Source: Acidobacteriota bacterium
Lineage (GTDB): Bacteria > Acidobacteriota > Terriglobia > Bryobacterales > JACQDG01
NCBI GenBank assembly: GCA_016201195.1
Contig: JACQDI010000357.1
Location: 1 to 6,907 of the forward strand
Length of the DNA stretch: 6,907 bases
Reading direction: 5' to 3'
Shown: positions 1 to 5,474 of the stretch, piece by piece
Position numbering within the stretch: position 1 is the first letter of the stretch
Layout: every line of letters starts with the position of its first letter
Position numbers and translations under genes: made by a program
Notes under the pieces: model-generated
Told to the model about the DNA's origin: nothing
The model's database searches: none
Seen by the model: only the letters and a program-made list of their open reading frames with translations

Positions 1-509
1 CCGTGCCTTACCGGAAGCAGTTGAACTTCACCTTCGACGCGCTCCGTTCGGCGGCCACGGCGATCGAGCGGCTGCGCAACTTCAAGCTGCGCCTGGACAC
101 TGACCGCTTTGAGCCGGGCGAGAACCTGCGCATTCGCCAGATGGGCGAAGAGGCTCGCCTGCAGTTCGAGGCGGGCATGGATGACGACCTGAACACGGCG
201 CGGGCCCTGGCCGCCGTCTTCGATTACGTGCGGGATGCCAACACGCTGATGGACGCCGGAGAGTTCAAGGCAGGGGACGTGGCCGGCGCCCGTGACCTGC
301 TGGGGCGTTTCGATGGGATCTTTGATGTCCTTGAGCCGACCCGGCAGGGCCGGCTCTCGCCAGAGGAGATCCAGCGCGCCATCGACGAGCGCCTCGCCGC
401 CCGCAAAGCCCGCAACTTCACCCGCGCTGACCAAATCCGCCAGGAGCTGGCCGCGGCCGGGGTCATTCTGGAAGACACCAAAGACGGGACGCGGTGGAAG
501 TACAGCTAG
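1..509 (+). CDS. cysS: Cysteinyl-tRNA synthetase, C-terminal part (5' end outside window)
   Basis: This is the C-terminal 169 or so codons of cysteinyl-tRNA synthetase, the cytoplasmic enzyme that charges tRNA-Cys with cysteine. The frame is open from base 3 with no start signal, and the first visible residues (VPYRKQLNFTF) are internal to the family, so the catalytic Rossmann fold and KMSKS loop lie upstream of the window. Visible parts are the helical anticodon-binding (DALR-type) domain, the family signature DDDLNTARALAAVFDYVRDAN at about residues 60-80 of this fragment, and the small C-terminal domain with ERLAARKARNFTRADQIRQEL (129-149) ending in EDTKDGTRWKYS. The TAG stop is at 507-509 and the C-terminus looks intact. 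No clear terminator follows; an octamer repeat starts on the last base of the stop codon. The last 48 codons occur again at 4403-4549. Confidence 0.95.
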   Translation, partial: VPYRKQLNFTFDALRSAATAIERLRNFKLRLDTDRFEPGENLRIRQMGEEARLQFEAGMDDDLNTARALAAVFDYVRDANTLMDAGEFKAGDVAGARDLLGRFDGIFDVLEPTRQGRLSPEEIQRAIDERLAARKARNFTRADQIRQELAAAGVILEDTKDGTRWKYS

Positions 510-569
510 ATTTGGTGATTTGTTGATTTGGTGATTTGGTGATTGACACACAAGGGGCGCCGGGTGCAA
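354..569 (+). repeat. Long direct repeat, copy A (cysS tail plus downstream spacer)
   Basis: These 216 bases match 4394-4609 without gaps at a constant offset of 4040. I count three mismatches: 360 (C against T), 447 (C against T, synonymous in a Leu codon) and 539 (G against T, inside the octamer repeat). This copy is in its natural place, at the end of a full-length cysS reading frame, so it is the likely source. Identity stops abruptly after 569: copy A continues into a TPR-gene fragment and copy B into a palindrome. Confidence 0.95.
509..544 (+). repeat. Octamer tandem repeat GATTTGGT
   Basis: Four consecutive 8-base units (GATTTGGT, GATTTGTT, GATTTGGT, GATTTGGT) plus a partial GATT start on the last base of the cysS stop codon. 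The tract is AT-rich in an otherwise GC-rich region. The same pattern recurs at 4549-4584 as part of the long repeat, and in degenerate form on the other strand at 5475-5495. The function is unknown; a replication-slippage tract is the simplest reading. Confidence 0.85.
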
Positions 570-676
570 CCATTTGGCCCGACATCGCCCTGGTCCTCAA
601 CAACCTCGCCGAGATTCATTGACTGTATCAGCGATATGATGCGGCCGAGCGGCTGCTGCGGGATTCACTCGCTTTA
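569..676 (+). pseudogene. Fragment of a TPR-repeat protein, broken
   Basis: Translated in the frame of base 581, the stretch reads DIALVLNNLAEIH, a stop (TGA at 620-622), then LYQRYDAAERLLRDSLA. This fits the tetratricopeptide pattern of Kinesin-light-chain-type repeats (LNNLAELY..QGRY.EAE.L..RAL). Only about one repeat is present, it is interrupted by an in-frame stop, and it has no start, so it is a relic and not a gene. It begins exactly where copy A of the long repeat ends, so the junction at 569/570 may be a recombination breakpoint. Confidence 0.6.
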
Positions 677-875
677 ACGCCGACTCCCGCTACCTCATGG
701 GCCTCTTCAACGCCGGGTGGCCGTGGGAACGCGACTACCTAGCCGCCAGGCGATCCAGGGTGCCGCTCATCAAGATCTGGGCCTACGACCACCTGTGCCT
801 GTTCGGCCGTGGCGTACCGCTTCCCTTCGCAGAACGCGTCTTTCGCTACTAGAGGCGGATCTCTCCGCTCGGCTG
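677..875. other. Stretch without an intact gene; small unrecognised ORF 697-852
   Basis: No intact recognisable gene lies here. An ATG-started frame at 697-852 (+) would encode 51 residues (MGLFNAGWPWERDYLAARR... to VFRY). The frame is already open upstream of the ATG from 640, there is no convincing ribosome-binding site, and I do not recognise the protein. It may be another gene relic, since the TPR fragment just upstream is also broken. A short inverted repeat, GCGGA-TCTC-TCCGC, sits at about 855-868. Confidence 0.3.
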
Positions 876-953
876 GAGTCTGCTACCGGGCGCTCCGGCA
901 CTTACCCGGATAGGACTTGCACCTGTTAGAACAACGCGTCTTTCAGGACGCAC
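876..953 (-). mobile_element. Possible 5' tip of a truncated group II intron
   Basis: Read on the minus strand from 953, the sequence opens with GTGCGTCC, loops through TGAAA and returns as GACGCG. It continues with AACAGGTGCAAGTCC and TCCGGGTAAGTGCCGGAGC. A GTGCG start followed at once by a small hairpin and a GGTGCAAGTCC segment resembles the domain I 5' end of bacterial group II introns. I find no domain V hairpin and no reverse-transcriptase/maturase frame in the window, so if the call is right only the first ~80 bases remain. The putative 5' splice site lies 22 bases past the stop codon of the kinase gene on the same strand, a kind of position that class C introns favour. The assignment rests on remembered family pattern and needs a covariance-model search. 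Confidence 0.4.
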
Positions 954-975
954 CATGCTGCTACTGTACCATGAG

Positions 976-3858
976 CTACAGCGGCTTCACCGGGCCCAGG
1001 TAGCGGTCCAGCCAGTCGAGGATCACCTTGATCACTTCAGGGTTGAAGATGTCGTGCCCGGCGTTGAACAGGACGTGGCGCTTGTCCTTCTCGGGTGTGC
1101 CGAGCAGGCGGAACAGCGGACGCTGGCTGCCTTCGAGCGGGAACAGGAAGTCGTCGCGGCCGTTGATCATCAAGGTCGGGATCTTGACGCGGGGGGCGAA
1201 GTGGAGCGGGTCGACCTCGGGCGGCACCTTCTCGAAGAACCCGCCTTCTAAGAGCACGCCGGTGCGGAAACGGTCCTCGGCCGCCATGAGACGCGGGCCC
1301 TGCGCCGCGCCGAGACTTACACCGTAGTAGGCGAGCTTCGCGCGGTCGATCTCCGGGCGGGTTTCCAGGTAATCGATCGAACGGCCCAGGTCCTTGGACC
1401 ACTGGAGGTTCATCTCCCGCCACAGGTTGGGTTGTCCAAAGCGGTGGTAGTAGCGGCTGGGGCCGCGTTCATAAGTTCCCTTGTAGACGGGATACATCAC
1501 TGCCCGGCCGCTGCGCACGATGAAATCGAACCAGACCAGGTCCAGCCGCTCGCTGGAGCGATTCGTCAACACCCCGGCGCCCGGGAAATAGACGACAGTT
1601 TGGTAGGGCGGGGCCGCGCTCTTCGGCAGGAACAAGTAGGCTGGCACCCGCTCGTTGCCGTAGGCGGCCTGGAATGAGACCTTCTCTTTCCGCCAATACT
1701 CGGAAGTGTCGTCCGCCGACTCGATCACCTGCTTCAGCTCGGTGCGGTCGTAGGAGTGGAGGTCCTTGTAGACCCGGAAAACGTCGTCGCCGGCCGGCTT
1801 GTCCTTGGTGCGATCGCGGACGACTAAGGTCACCGGACCGTTGAGGGCCTCGGAAACCGGGCCGATGTACTTGGCGCTGCGGAACCCGTGAGTCGGCAGG
1901 CGCTCGAAGGGCGCCCGAGCATCCGGGACGTTGTACAGGTAGCTGCCTTCAGTCCACGCGCCCCCGAGGATGTAACGGCGCTCGCCGGCCGGGTTCCAGC
2001 ACCACTCCTTGACGTTGCCAGCCATGTCGTAGGTGCCGTACGGGCCGAGTCCGTGGGAGCTTCCCACCCGGGCGGGGCCCCGGCCGGAGAGATTGCTCAG
2101 CCGAAGGATGTCGGAGAGAGTGAAGATTTCCGCTGCCCTGTACCAGTGATAGACAGTGGGCAGGCTCTTGCCGGCGAACTGGGCGTAGGCGGCGGCCTCG
2201 TACCAACTCACCCCACCGACGGGGAAGTCGGCGCGGCCCTCGAGGAAGGTTCCCAGTTCCCAGGTGGCCGGCCCGGGCCGGCCGGTCGAGTCGCAAAACT
2301 CGGCCATGGCCTGCTCCCAGCTTATGGTCCGGCCGCCCTTGACGAACGGCTGGTTCCAATACTCGCGGTTGCGGTATCCGCCGCGGTCGACGAACTGCTT
2401 GAACTGGCGGTTGGTGACCTCGTACCTGTCCAGCCAGAAGCCTTCGATGGTGAGGTTCGTAACGGCCGGGTGCACGTAGTTTCCAGGAGGTATCCAGACC
2501 ATGCCTTCCGGAACTTGAGAATGGAGGCGGAACTCGAGGAAAGGGGATACGGGAACGCCGGAGCCGCTCAGCGCGGACGCCGCTGCGGTCGCGCTCACGA
2601 TGGTCCCTTCCAGCGCGGGGAAGCCTTCTCGGGTGATCCGGTAGCGCAGGAGCGAGCGCGGAATCTGGATCCTCTCGATCGGAGTGCGGCCGAGACGCTC
2701 CCAGCGCGCTGGCTCGTCGGTGTCCATGTAGTCCCTGACATAGATGTCGGCGCCGGGCGGTTCGGTGCGAAACGAGACCGTCGTCAGGAATTCCCCACGC
2801 AGGCGCTGAACCAAAGGGTCGGCAGGCAGGTAACGCTCGATCTGCTGGGCCAGGCGAGCTGCTGCCAGGGATCGATCCTTCTCGATCAAACGCGCGATCT
2901 CGGGGAGCGCGACGTTGCGCGCCCAGCGCACGCGGGAGGCGCGCACTCCGATCCAGACCGCCACGGCCATCAGCGTGACGATCGACAGCGCAGCGGCGAC
3001 CGCCAGCGGCCCTCGCCGGAGCATCGGGCGCGACCGACAGGCTTCCAGGTCCTTGCCCATCTCGCCCGCCGACGGGTAGCGCGCCTCGCGGCGCTTCTCC
3101 AGGCTCCGCGACAGGATCCGCCGCAGCTCGGGCGCGACATCGATCGGCTCGGGCGGCTGGTGCAGGATGGCGGTCAATATGGAGAGGTTCGAGTCGCCCG
3201 CGAACGGCCGGCGGGCGGCCAGCATCTCGTACAGCACCGCGCCGAACGAGAACACGTCCGAGCGGGCGTCGACCGGCTTGCCTTCGGCCTGCTCGGGCGA
3301 CATGTAGGCGACCGTGCCCATCACGACGCCCTCGACCGTCTGCTGGCCGGCGGTGACAGTCGGGGCCTCTTCGTCCACCACGACGCGCTCGGTCAGCTTG
3401 GCGAGGCCGAAGTCGAGAACCTTCACCCTGCCGTCAGTGGTGACCATGATGTTGGCCGGCTTGATATCCCGGTGAACGATGCCGGCCGTGTGGGCGGCCG
3501 CCAGGGCTGCCGCGATCTGCGTGGCGTATCCCAGCGCCCGCTCGGGCGGCAGCGGGCCCTCAGCGATCAGCCGGTCGAGCGACTGGCCGTCGACGTACTC
3601 CATGGCGATGAAGTCAACGCCGTCGGCCTGGTCGATGTCGTAGATCGTGATGATATTGGGGTGATTCAGGGCCGAGGCGGCCTTGGCCTCCAGCACGAAG
3701 CGCCGCTTGCGCTCGGGGTCGCCGACGGCCTCCGGGCGCAGGACCTTGATGGCGACCGTGCGGTCGAGGTGAGTGTCGAGCGCGCGATAGAGCACGCCCA
3801 TGCCGCCCTGACCGAGCTGGGCGAGGATCTTGTAGTGGGCGAGCGTCCGGCCGGTCAT
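976..3858 (-). CDS. Membrane Ser/Thr protein kinase fused to PEGA, SUMF1-like and alpha/beta-hydrolase domains
   Basis: This 960-residue fusion has a kinase at about 9-275: glycine loop GQGGMG (16-21), VAIK lysine K38, E57, HRDIKPAN (129-136, D131), DFG (149-151), an activation loop with several Thr (167, 169, 174), and SPE (187-189). All key residues of a PknB-type RD kinase are present. A single hydrophobic segment (284-305) should anchor it in the inner membrane, placing the rest outside the cytoplasm. Next come a helical linker (315-355), a PEGA-like stretch (VSFRTEPPGADIYV, 361-374) and an FGE-sulfatase/SUMF1 domain (about 450-660: EGMVWIPPGNY, DRYEVTNRQFKQFV, GGVSWYEAAAYA, DMAGNVKEW, LGGAW, GFR). 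That domain lacks the cysteine pair of true formylglycine-generating enzymes, so a binding role is more likely. The C-terminus (about 725-955) is an alpha/beta hydrolase with GVSLG (S848), NGRDDFLFP (D902/D903) and GHD (H935), a plausible triad. I chose the start at 3858 because it has a Shine-Dalgarno site and the kinase fold begins there; the frame stays open to 4023. Confidence 0.93.
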   Translation of the reverse strand: MTGRTLAHYKILAQLGQGGMGVLYRALDTHLDRTVAIKVLRPEAVGDPERKRRFVLEAKAASALNHPNIITIYDIDQADGVDFIAMEYVDGQSLDRLIAEGPLPPERALGYATQIAAALAAAHTAGIVHRDIKPANIMVTTDGRVKVLDFGLAKLTERVVVDEEAPTVTAGQQTVEGVVMGTVAYMSPEQAEGKPVDARSDVFSFGAVLYEMLAARRPFAGDSNLSILTAILHQPPEPIDVAPELRRILSRSLEKRREARYPSAGEMGKDLEACRSRPMLRRGPLAVAAALSIVTLMAVAVWIGVRASRVRWARNVALPEIARLIEKDRSLAAARLAQQIERYLPADPLVQRLRGEFLTTVSFRTEPPGADIYVRDYMDTDEPARWERLGRTPIERIQIPRSLLRYRITREGFPALEGTIVSATAAASALSGSGVPVSPFLEFRLHSQVPEGMVWIPPGNYVHPAVTNLTIEGFWLDRYEVTNRQFKQFVDRGGYRNREYWNQPFVKGGRTISWEQAMAEFCDSTGRPGPATWELGTFLEGRADFPVGGVSWYEAAAYAQFAGKSLPTVYHWYRAAEIFTLSDILRLSNLSGRGPARVGSSHGLGPYGTYDMAGNVKEWCWNPAGERRYILGGAWTEGSYLYNVPDARAPFERLPTHGFRSAKYIGPVSEALNGPVTLVVRDRTKDKPAGDDVFRVYKDLHSYDRTELKQVIESADDTSEYWRKEKVSFQAAYGNERVPAYLFLPKSAAPPYQTVVYFPGAGVLTNRSSERLDLVWFDFIVRSGRAVMYPVYKGTYERGPSRYYHRFGQPNLWREMNLQWSKDLGRSIDYLETRPEIDRAKLAYYGVSLGAAQGPRLMAAEDRFRTGVLLEGGFFEKVPPEVDPLHFAPRVKIPTLMINGRDDFLFPLEGSQRPLFRLLGTPEKDKRHVLFNAGHDIFNPEVIKVILDWLDRYLGPVKPL

Positions 3859-4128
3859 CGCTGCGGCCTGCCTCCTTGCAAGGCATTGTATGCCGGGATT
3901 TCCATTTTGGCTCCCGGCTTCCAGGTCAGTATACACCCAGCCGCCATCCTTCGATCCTCCGAGTTGCAGTTTTCGCTTCCGGAGCGTTTTCGGCTCCGCC
4001 AAGCGCCACTTTCGCCCTGCCACAAGAAACCAAAAACCGCAAACCCTGCCTTCCCAGTAAGTTCCATGGACACCTCTCCGCCCTCACTGCCCGGTCGTCT
4101 GATTTTCGCCGCACCCGCCGCCTCGCGT
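3859..4128 (-). promoter_or_regulatory. Upstream region of the kinase gene with -10-like boxes
   Basis: No gene is evident here. On the minus strand two -10-like hexamers precede the kinase start: TACAAT at 3885-3890, within the small inverted repeat GGCAT-TGT-ATGCC at 3882-3894, and TATACT at 3928-3933. Neither has a recognisable TTGACA-like partner 16-18 bases upstream, so the promoter assignment is tentative. The part towards 4128 may still belong to the 3' non-coding end of the IS1380-type element, but I could not identify its terminal inverted repeat. Confidence 0.3.
3871..3877 (-). promoter_or_regulatory. Ribosome-binding site of the kinase gene
   Basis: On the minus strand AAGGAGG lies 12 bases before the ATG at 3858. 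This near-perfect Shine-Dalgarno site decides the start against the in-frame upstream start at 4023, whose 55 extra residues resemble no kinase N-terminus. The spacing is slightly long but workable. Confidence 0.65.
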
Positions 4129-4393
4129 CTATCCCGTCGCCACCGGCAAGGCGGCAATCCTTCGCACCATCGCCGCAAACAGCCGCCGCGTCAGATGACT
4201 CTCTGCCAGCAGCAGCCAGTAGTACCGCGCGTGCTTGATCAACCTACCGCCGGTCTTCACCAACCGTTGCACCAACCGTTGCTGCAAGCTGGTCAGGGAC
4301 CAGTTGTCGATTTTCCGCGGAAGCACCAGGCGACGCTAGAGGTTCCCCAGGTTGTAGGCGATGAGGCTCAGCCACAGCCGCACTTCATTCGAA
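4129..4393 (-). mobile_element. IS1380-family transposase, C-terminal remnant with an internal stop
   Basis: Read on the minus strand from about 4393, the frame gives SNEVRLWLSLIAYNLGNL, a TAG stop (4336-4338), then RRLVLPRKIDNWSLTSLQQRLV...KTGGRLIKHARYYWLLLAESHLTRRLFAAMVRRIAALP and a natural stop at 4129-4131. This is the typical C-terminal end of IS1380-family DDE transposases. The position of the internal TAG is normally a Trp (TGG) in my memory of the family, so one base change accounts for it. Roughly 88 codons remain of a protein usually 400 or more residues long. The N-terminal part, including the first catalytic residues, is gone and is replaced at about 4393 by the duplicated cysS tail. 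The protein also carries a 12-base in-frame duplication. It is certainly inactive. Confidence 0.8.
4258..4281 (-). repeat. 12-bp perfect tandem duplication inside the transposase remnant
   Basis: CACCAACCGTTG occurs twice in immediate succession (4258-4269 and 4270-4281). On the coding strand it adds four residues, giving QRLVQRLV where one QRLV would be expected before KTGG. The reading frame is kept. It looks like a slippage event in a decaying transposase. Confidence 0.8.
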
Positions 4394-4400
4394 CTCTCGT

Positions 4401-4549
4401 CAGAGGAGATCCAGCGCGCCATCGACGAGCGCCTCGCCGCCCGCAAAGCCCGCAACTTCACCCGCGCTGACCAAATCCGCCAGGAGTTGGCCGCGGCCGG
4501 GGTCATTCTGGAAGACACCAAAGACGGGACGCGGTGGAAGTACAGCTAG
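4401..4549 (+). pseudogene. Duplicated 3' fragment of cysS
   Basis: Residues EEIQRAIDERLAARKARNFT through GTRWKYS repeat the last 48 residues of the cysteinyl-tRNA synthetase at the start of the window. An in-frame ATG at 4361 lies in antisense transposase sequence and would give a 62-residue chimera. There is no good ribosome-binding site before it, and the fragment holds only the small C-terminal domain, so I regard it as non-functional. Confidence 0.85.
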
Positions 4550-4584
4550 ATTTGGTGATTTGTTGATTTGGTGATTTGTTGATT
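4549..4584 (+). repeat. Octamer tandem repeat, second locus
   Basis: Units are GATTTGGT, GATTTGTT, GATTTGGT, GATTTGTT, then GATT. The order differs from the first locus only in the fourth unit, which here is GATTTGTT. The tract was carried along in copy B of the long repeat. Confidence 0.85.
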
Positions 4585-4610
4585 GACACACAAGGGGCGC
4601 CGGGTGCAAG

Positions 4611-4630
4611 ACCCTGCAGATCTGCAGGGT
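4611..4630. repeat. 20-bp perfect palindrome
   Basis: ACCCTGCAGA followed directly by its reverse complement TCTGCAGGGT forms a perfect 10+10 inverted repeat without a loop. With one bulged T, the flanking AAG and CTT extend it. It begins one base after the end of long-repeat copy B, so it marks or caused that breakpoint. In RNA it would form a stable hairpin, but no T-run follows, so a classical Rho-independent terminator is unlikely. Confidence 0.85.
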
Positions 4631-4636
4631 TCTTCA

Positions 4637-4662
4637 GCGGGAGAGTCTCGCTTGAGACCCGC
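4637..4662. repeat. Second hairpin next to the palindrome
   Basis: GTCTC-GCTT-GAGAC (4645-4658) forms a 5-bp stem, extended by GCGG (4637-4640) pairing with CCGC (4659-4662) across a four-base bulge. Together with the palindrome it makes a compact double-hairpin block. Bases 4663-4789 beyond it contain no gene I recognise; the plus-strand frame ending at 4780-4782 (SAIQFARYVAKSAKAEAVARAV...) could be a gene relic, but I cannot assign it. Confidence 0.5.
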
Positions 4663-4789
4663 GGCCACGGCAACGTCTCGCCCCGCCTGGTTTCGTCCGC
4701 CATTCAATTTGCAAGATACGTCGCCAAATCCGCCAAAGCCGAGGCCGTGGCCAGGGCGGTGCGCGAGAGGCTGGTGCGCTGACGGCGCT

Positions 4790-5161
4790 TCAATCAGCGT
4801 CGGATGGAGGCCGCCTCACTCTCACGCGCCGCGGATCAACGACAGTCACACACCCGGCGAGCTCTTCCAGGTCTGTCTCGCGCACGAACTTAAGGATGAA
4901 CGAATTCACCGCCGCCGGTCCCATACTCCGAGGCCGAAACAGCACCACCCCTGGATGATCGCCCGGAGCAAACTTCCGCACGTCGGCGACATCGAGATCG
5001 AGGGTGAACACCATCCGCCCCTCGCGTCTGGCGCAGGCCCCTACGTCGACATCGGACTTTCCCAAAAGTTGCTCTTCGGCGGCAGTCGCCACGTTGTGCC
5101 TTTGCTGCTCGAGGCCGGGCTTCAGGTGGCGCGACAAGTTTTCGTCCAGCTTGAGCCTCAT
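4790..5161 (-). CDS. DUF5615 PIN-like toxin
   Basis: This 123-residue protein is of the DUF5615 (Mut7-C/PIN-like) family, the presumed ribonuclease toxin of a type II toxin-antitoxin pair. The N-terminus MRLKLDEN carries the family's first acidic patch (D6, E7). A second acidic region follows the helix ending SDVDVGACARREGR (36-49), and the strand-loop VFTLDLDVADVRKF (51-64) holds D55 and D57, the usual metal-ligand positions. HPGVVLFRP (69-77) is the expected strand after the active site. The length is normal. The ATG at 5161-5159 shares one base with the TGA stop of the upstream DUF433 gene (TGATG), which implies translational coupling and fixes the start; longer upstream starts would run through the antitoxin gene in another frame. 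RNase activity is inferred from the family, not shown here. Confidence 0.88.
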   Translation of the reverse strand: MRLKLDENLSRHLKPGLEQQRHNVATAAEEQLLGKSDVDVGACARREGRMVFTLDLDVADVRKFAPGDHPGVVLFRPRSMGPAAVNSFILKFVRETDLEELAGCVTVVDPRRVRVRRPPSDAD

Positions 5162-5397
5162 CAAGCCGTGATCTTCCAGACGTTCTCGCGAGCCAACTCG
5201 GCTGCGTAGGCTACTGCGGCCCGGATGTCCTCCACTTGCAGGGAGGGATAGTGGTCGAGGATCTCCTGGGGCGAAAGACCCTCGGCAAGAGCGTCCAGGA
5301 TAATCGCGATGTAGATCCGCGTGCCGCGGACGCACGGCTTTCCGGCACAAACCCTCGGATCCACGGTCACGCGATCGAGGAGTTCCTCATGGCTCAT
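5161..5397 (-). CDS. DUF433 antitoxin
   Basis: This 78-residue DUF433 protein is the usual partner of DUF5615 toxins. The signature AGKPCVRGTRIYI (18-30) is followed by a predicted helix-turn-helix region (ILDALAEGLSPQEILDHYPSL, 33-53) and a helical tail (EDIRAAVAYAAELARENVW) that probably wraps the toxin. As in other type II systems it should neutralise the toxin by direct binding and may repress its own operon, but that is inference from the family. The start at 5397 gives MSHEELLDRVTVDP, the normal family N-terminus. The open frame extends 21 codons further upstream without family similarity, through a hairpin. There is no Shine-Dalgarno site before the ATG, but a -10-like element lies immediately upstream, so the mRNA may be leaderless. 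Confidence 0.88.
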   Translation of the reverse strand: MSHEELLDRVTVDPRVCAGKPCVRGTRIYIAIILDALAEGLSPQEILDHYPSLQVEDIRAAVAYAAELARENVWKITA

Positions 5398-5400
5398 GCA

Positions 5401-5409
5401 AGTATAGTA
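5401..5409 (-). promoter_or_regulatory. Candidate -10 element of the toxin-antitoxin operon
   Basis: On the minus strand CTACTATACT lies just before the antitoxin ATG. Using TACTAT (5404-5409) as the -10 box leaves six bases to the A of the ATG, which would suit a leaderless transcript; TATACT (5401-5406) is a second possibility. No convincing -35 box is visible. Confidence 0.35.
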
Positions 5410-5431
5410 GCACGCGCGCCCTCTCAGGCAT

Positions 5432-5446
5432 CCCGCCTGTGGCGGG
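5432..5446. repeat. REP-like hairpin CCCGCC-TGT-GGCGGG
   Basis: A perfect 6-bp GC stem with a three-base loop sits between the antitoxin gene and the divergent aminotransferase gene. Hairpins of this type are common as dispersed intergenic repeats in GC-rich environmental bacteria. It could also be an operator or a terminator for antisense transcription; no T-run follows. Confidence 0.5.
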
Positions 5447-5474
5447 CTAAACATGTGCACGGGCGAGCGGCTGG

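Larger units (their letters stand above)
4394..4609 (+). repeat. Long direct repeat, copy B (displaced cysS tail)
   Basis: This second copy of the 216-bp repeat has three mismatches to 354-569. It contains the last 48 codons of cysS, the stop codon, the GATTTGGT octamers and the spacer up to GGGTGCAA. Its left edge abuts the IS1380-type transposase remnant and its right edge abuts a 20-bp palindrome. The near identity, with the coding change synonymous, points to a recent duplication, gene conversion or an assembly error rather than an old paralogue. Confidence 0.95.

Noticed and set aside
509..544. CRISPR-like array
   Set aside because: The units are only eight bases long with no spacers between them and no cas genes nearby.
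911..930. tRNA T-arm-like GGTGCAAGTCC on the minus strand
   Set aside because: No acceptor, anticodon or D arm can be built around it; the group II intron reading explains the segment better.
964..981. CTGTA/TACAG hairpin at the kinase stop codon as a terminator
   Set aside because: The stem has only five base pairs, overlaps the stop codon and has no T-run.
3859..4023. N-terminal extension of the kinase by 55 residues from an upstream start
   Set aside because: The extension has no domain similarity, crosses the -10-like sites, and the start at 3858 has its own Shine-Dalgarno site directly before the kinase fold.
1888..4470. 860-codon open frame on the plus strand
   Set aside because: It lies antisense to the kinase fusion and the transposase remnant and shows no domain; it is a by-product of high GC codon usage.
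4361..4549. 62-residue chimeric plus-strand ORF ending in the cysS tail
   Set aside because: Its start lies in antisense transposase sequence without a ribosome-binding site, and it encodes only the small C-terminal domain; listed as a pseudogene fragment instead.
4583..5209. 208-codon plus-strand frame
   Set aside because: It runs antisense through the toxin gene and through the palindrome block, with no recognisable domain.
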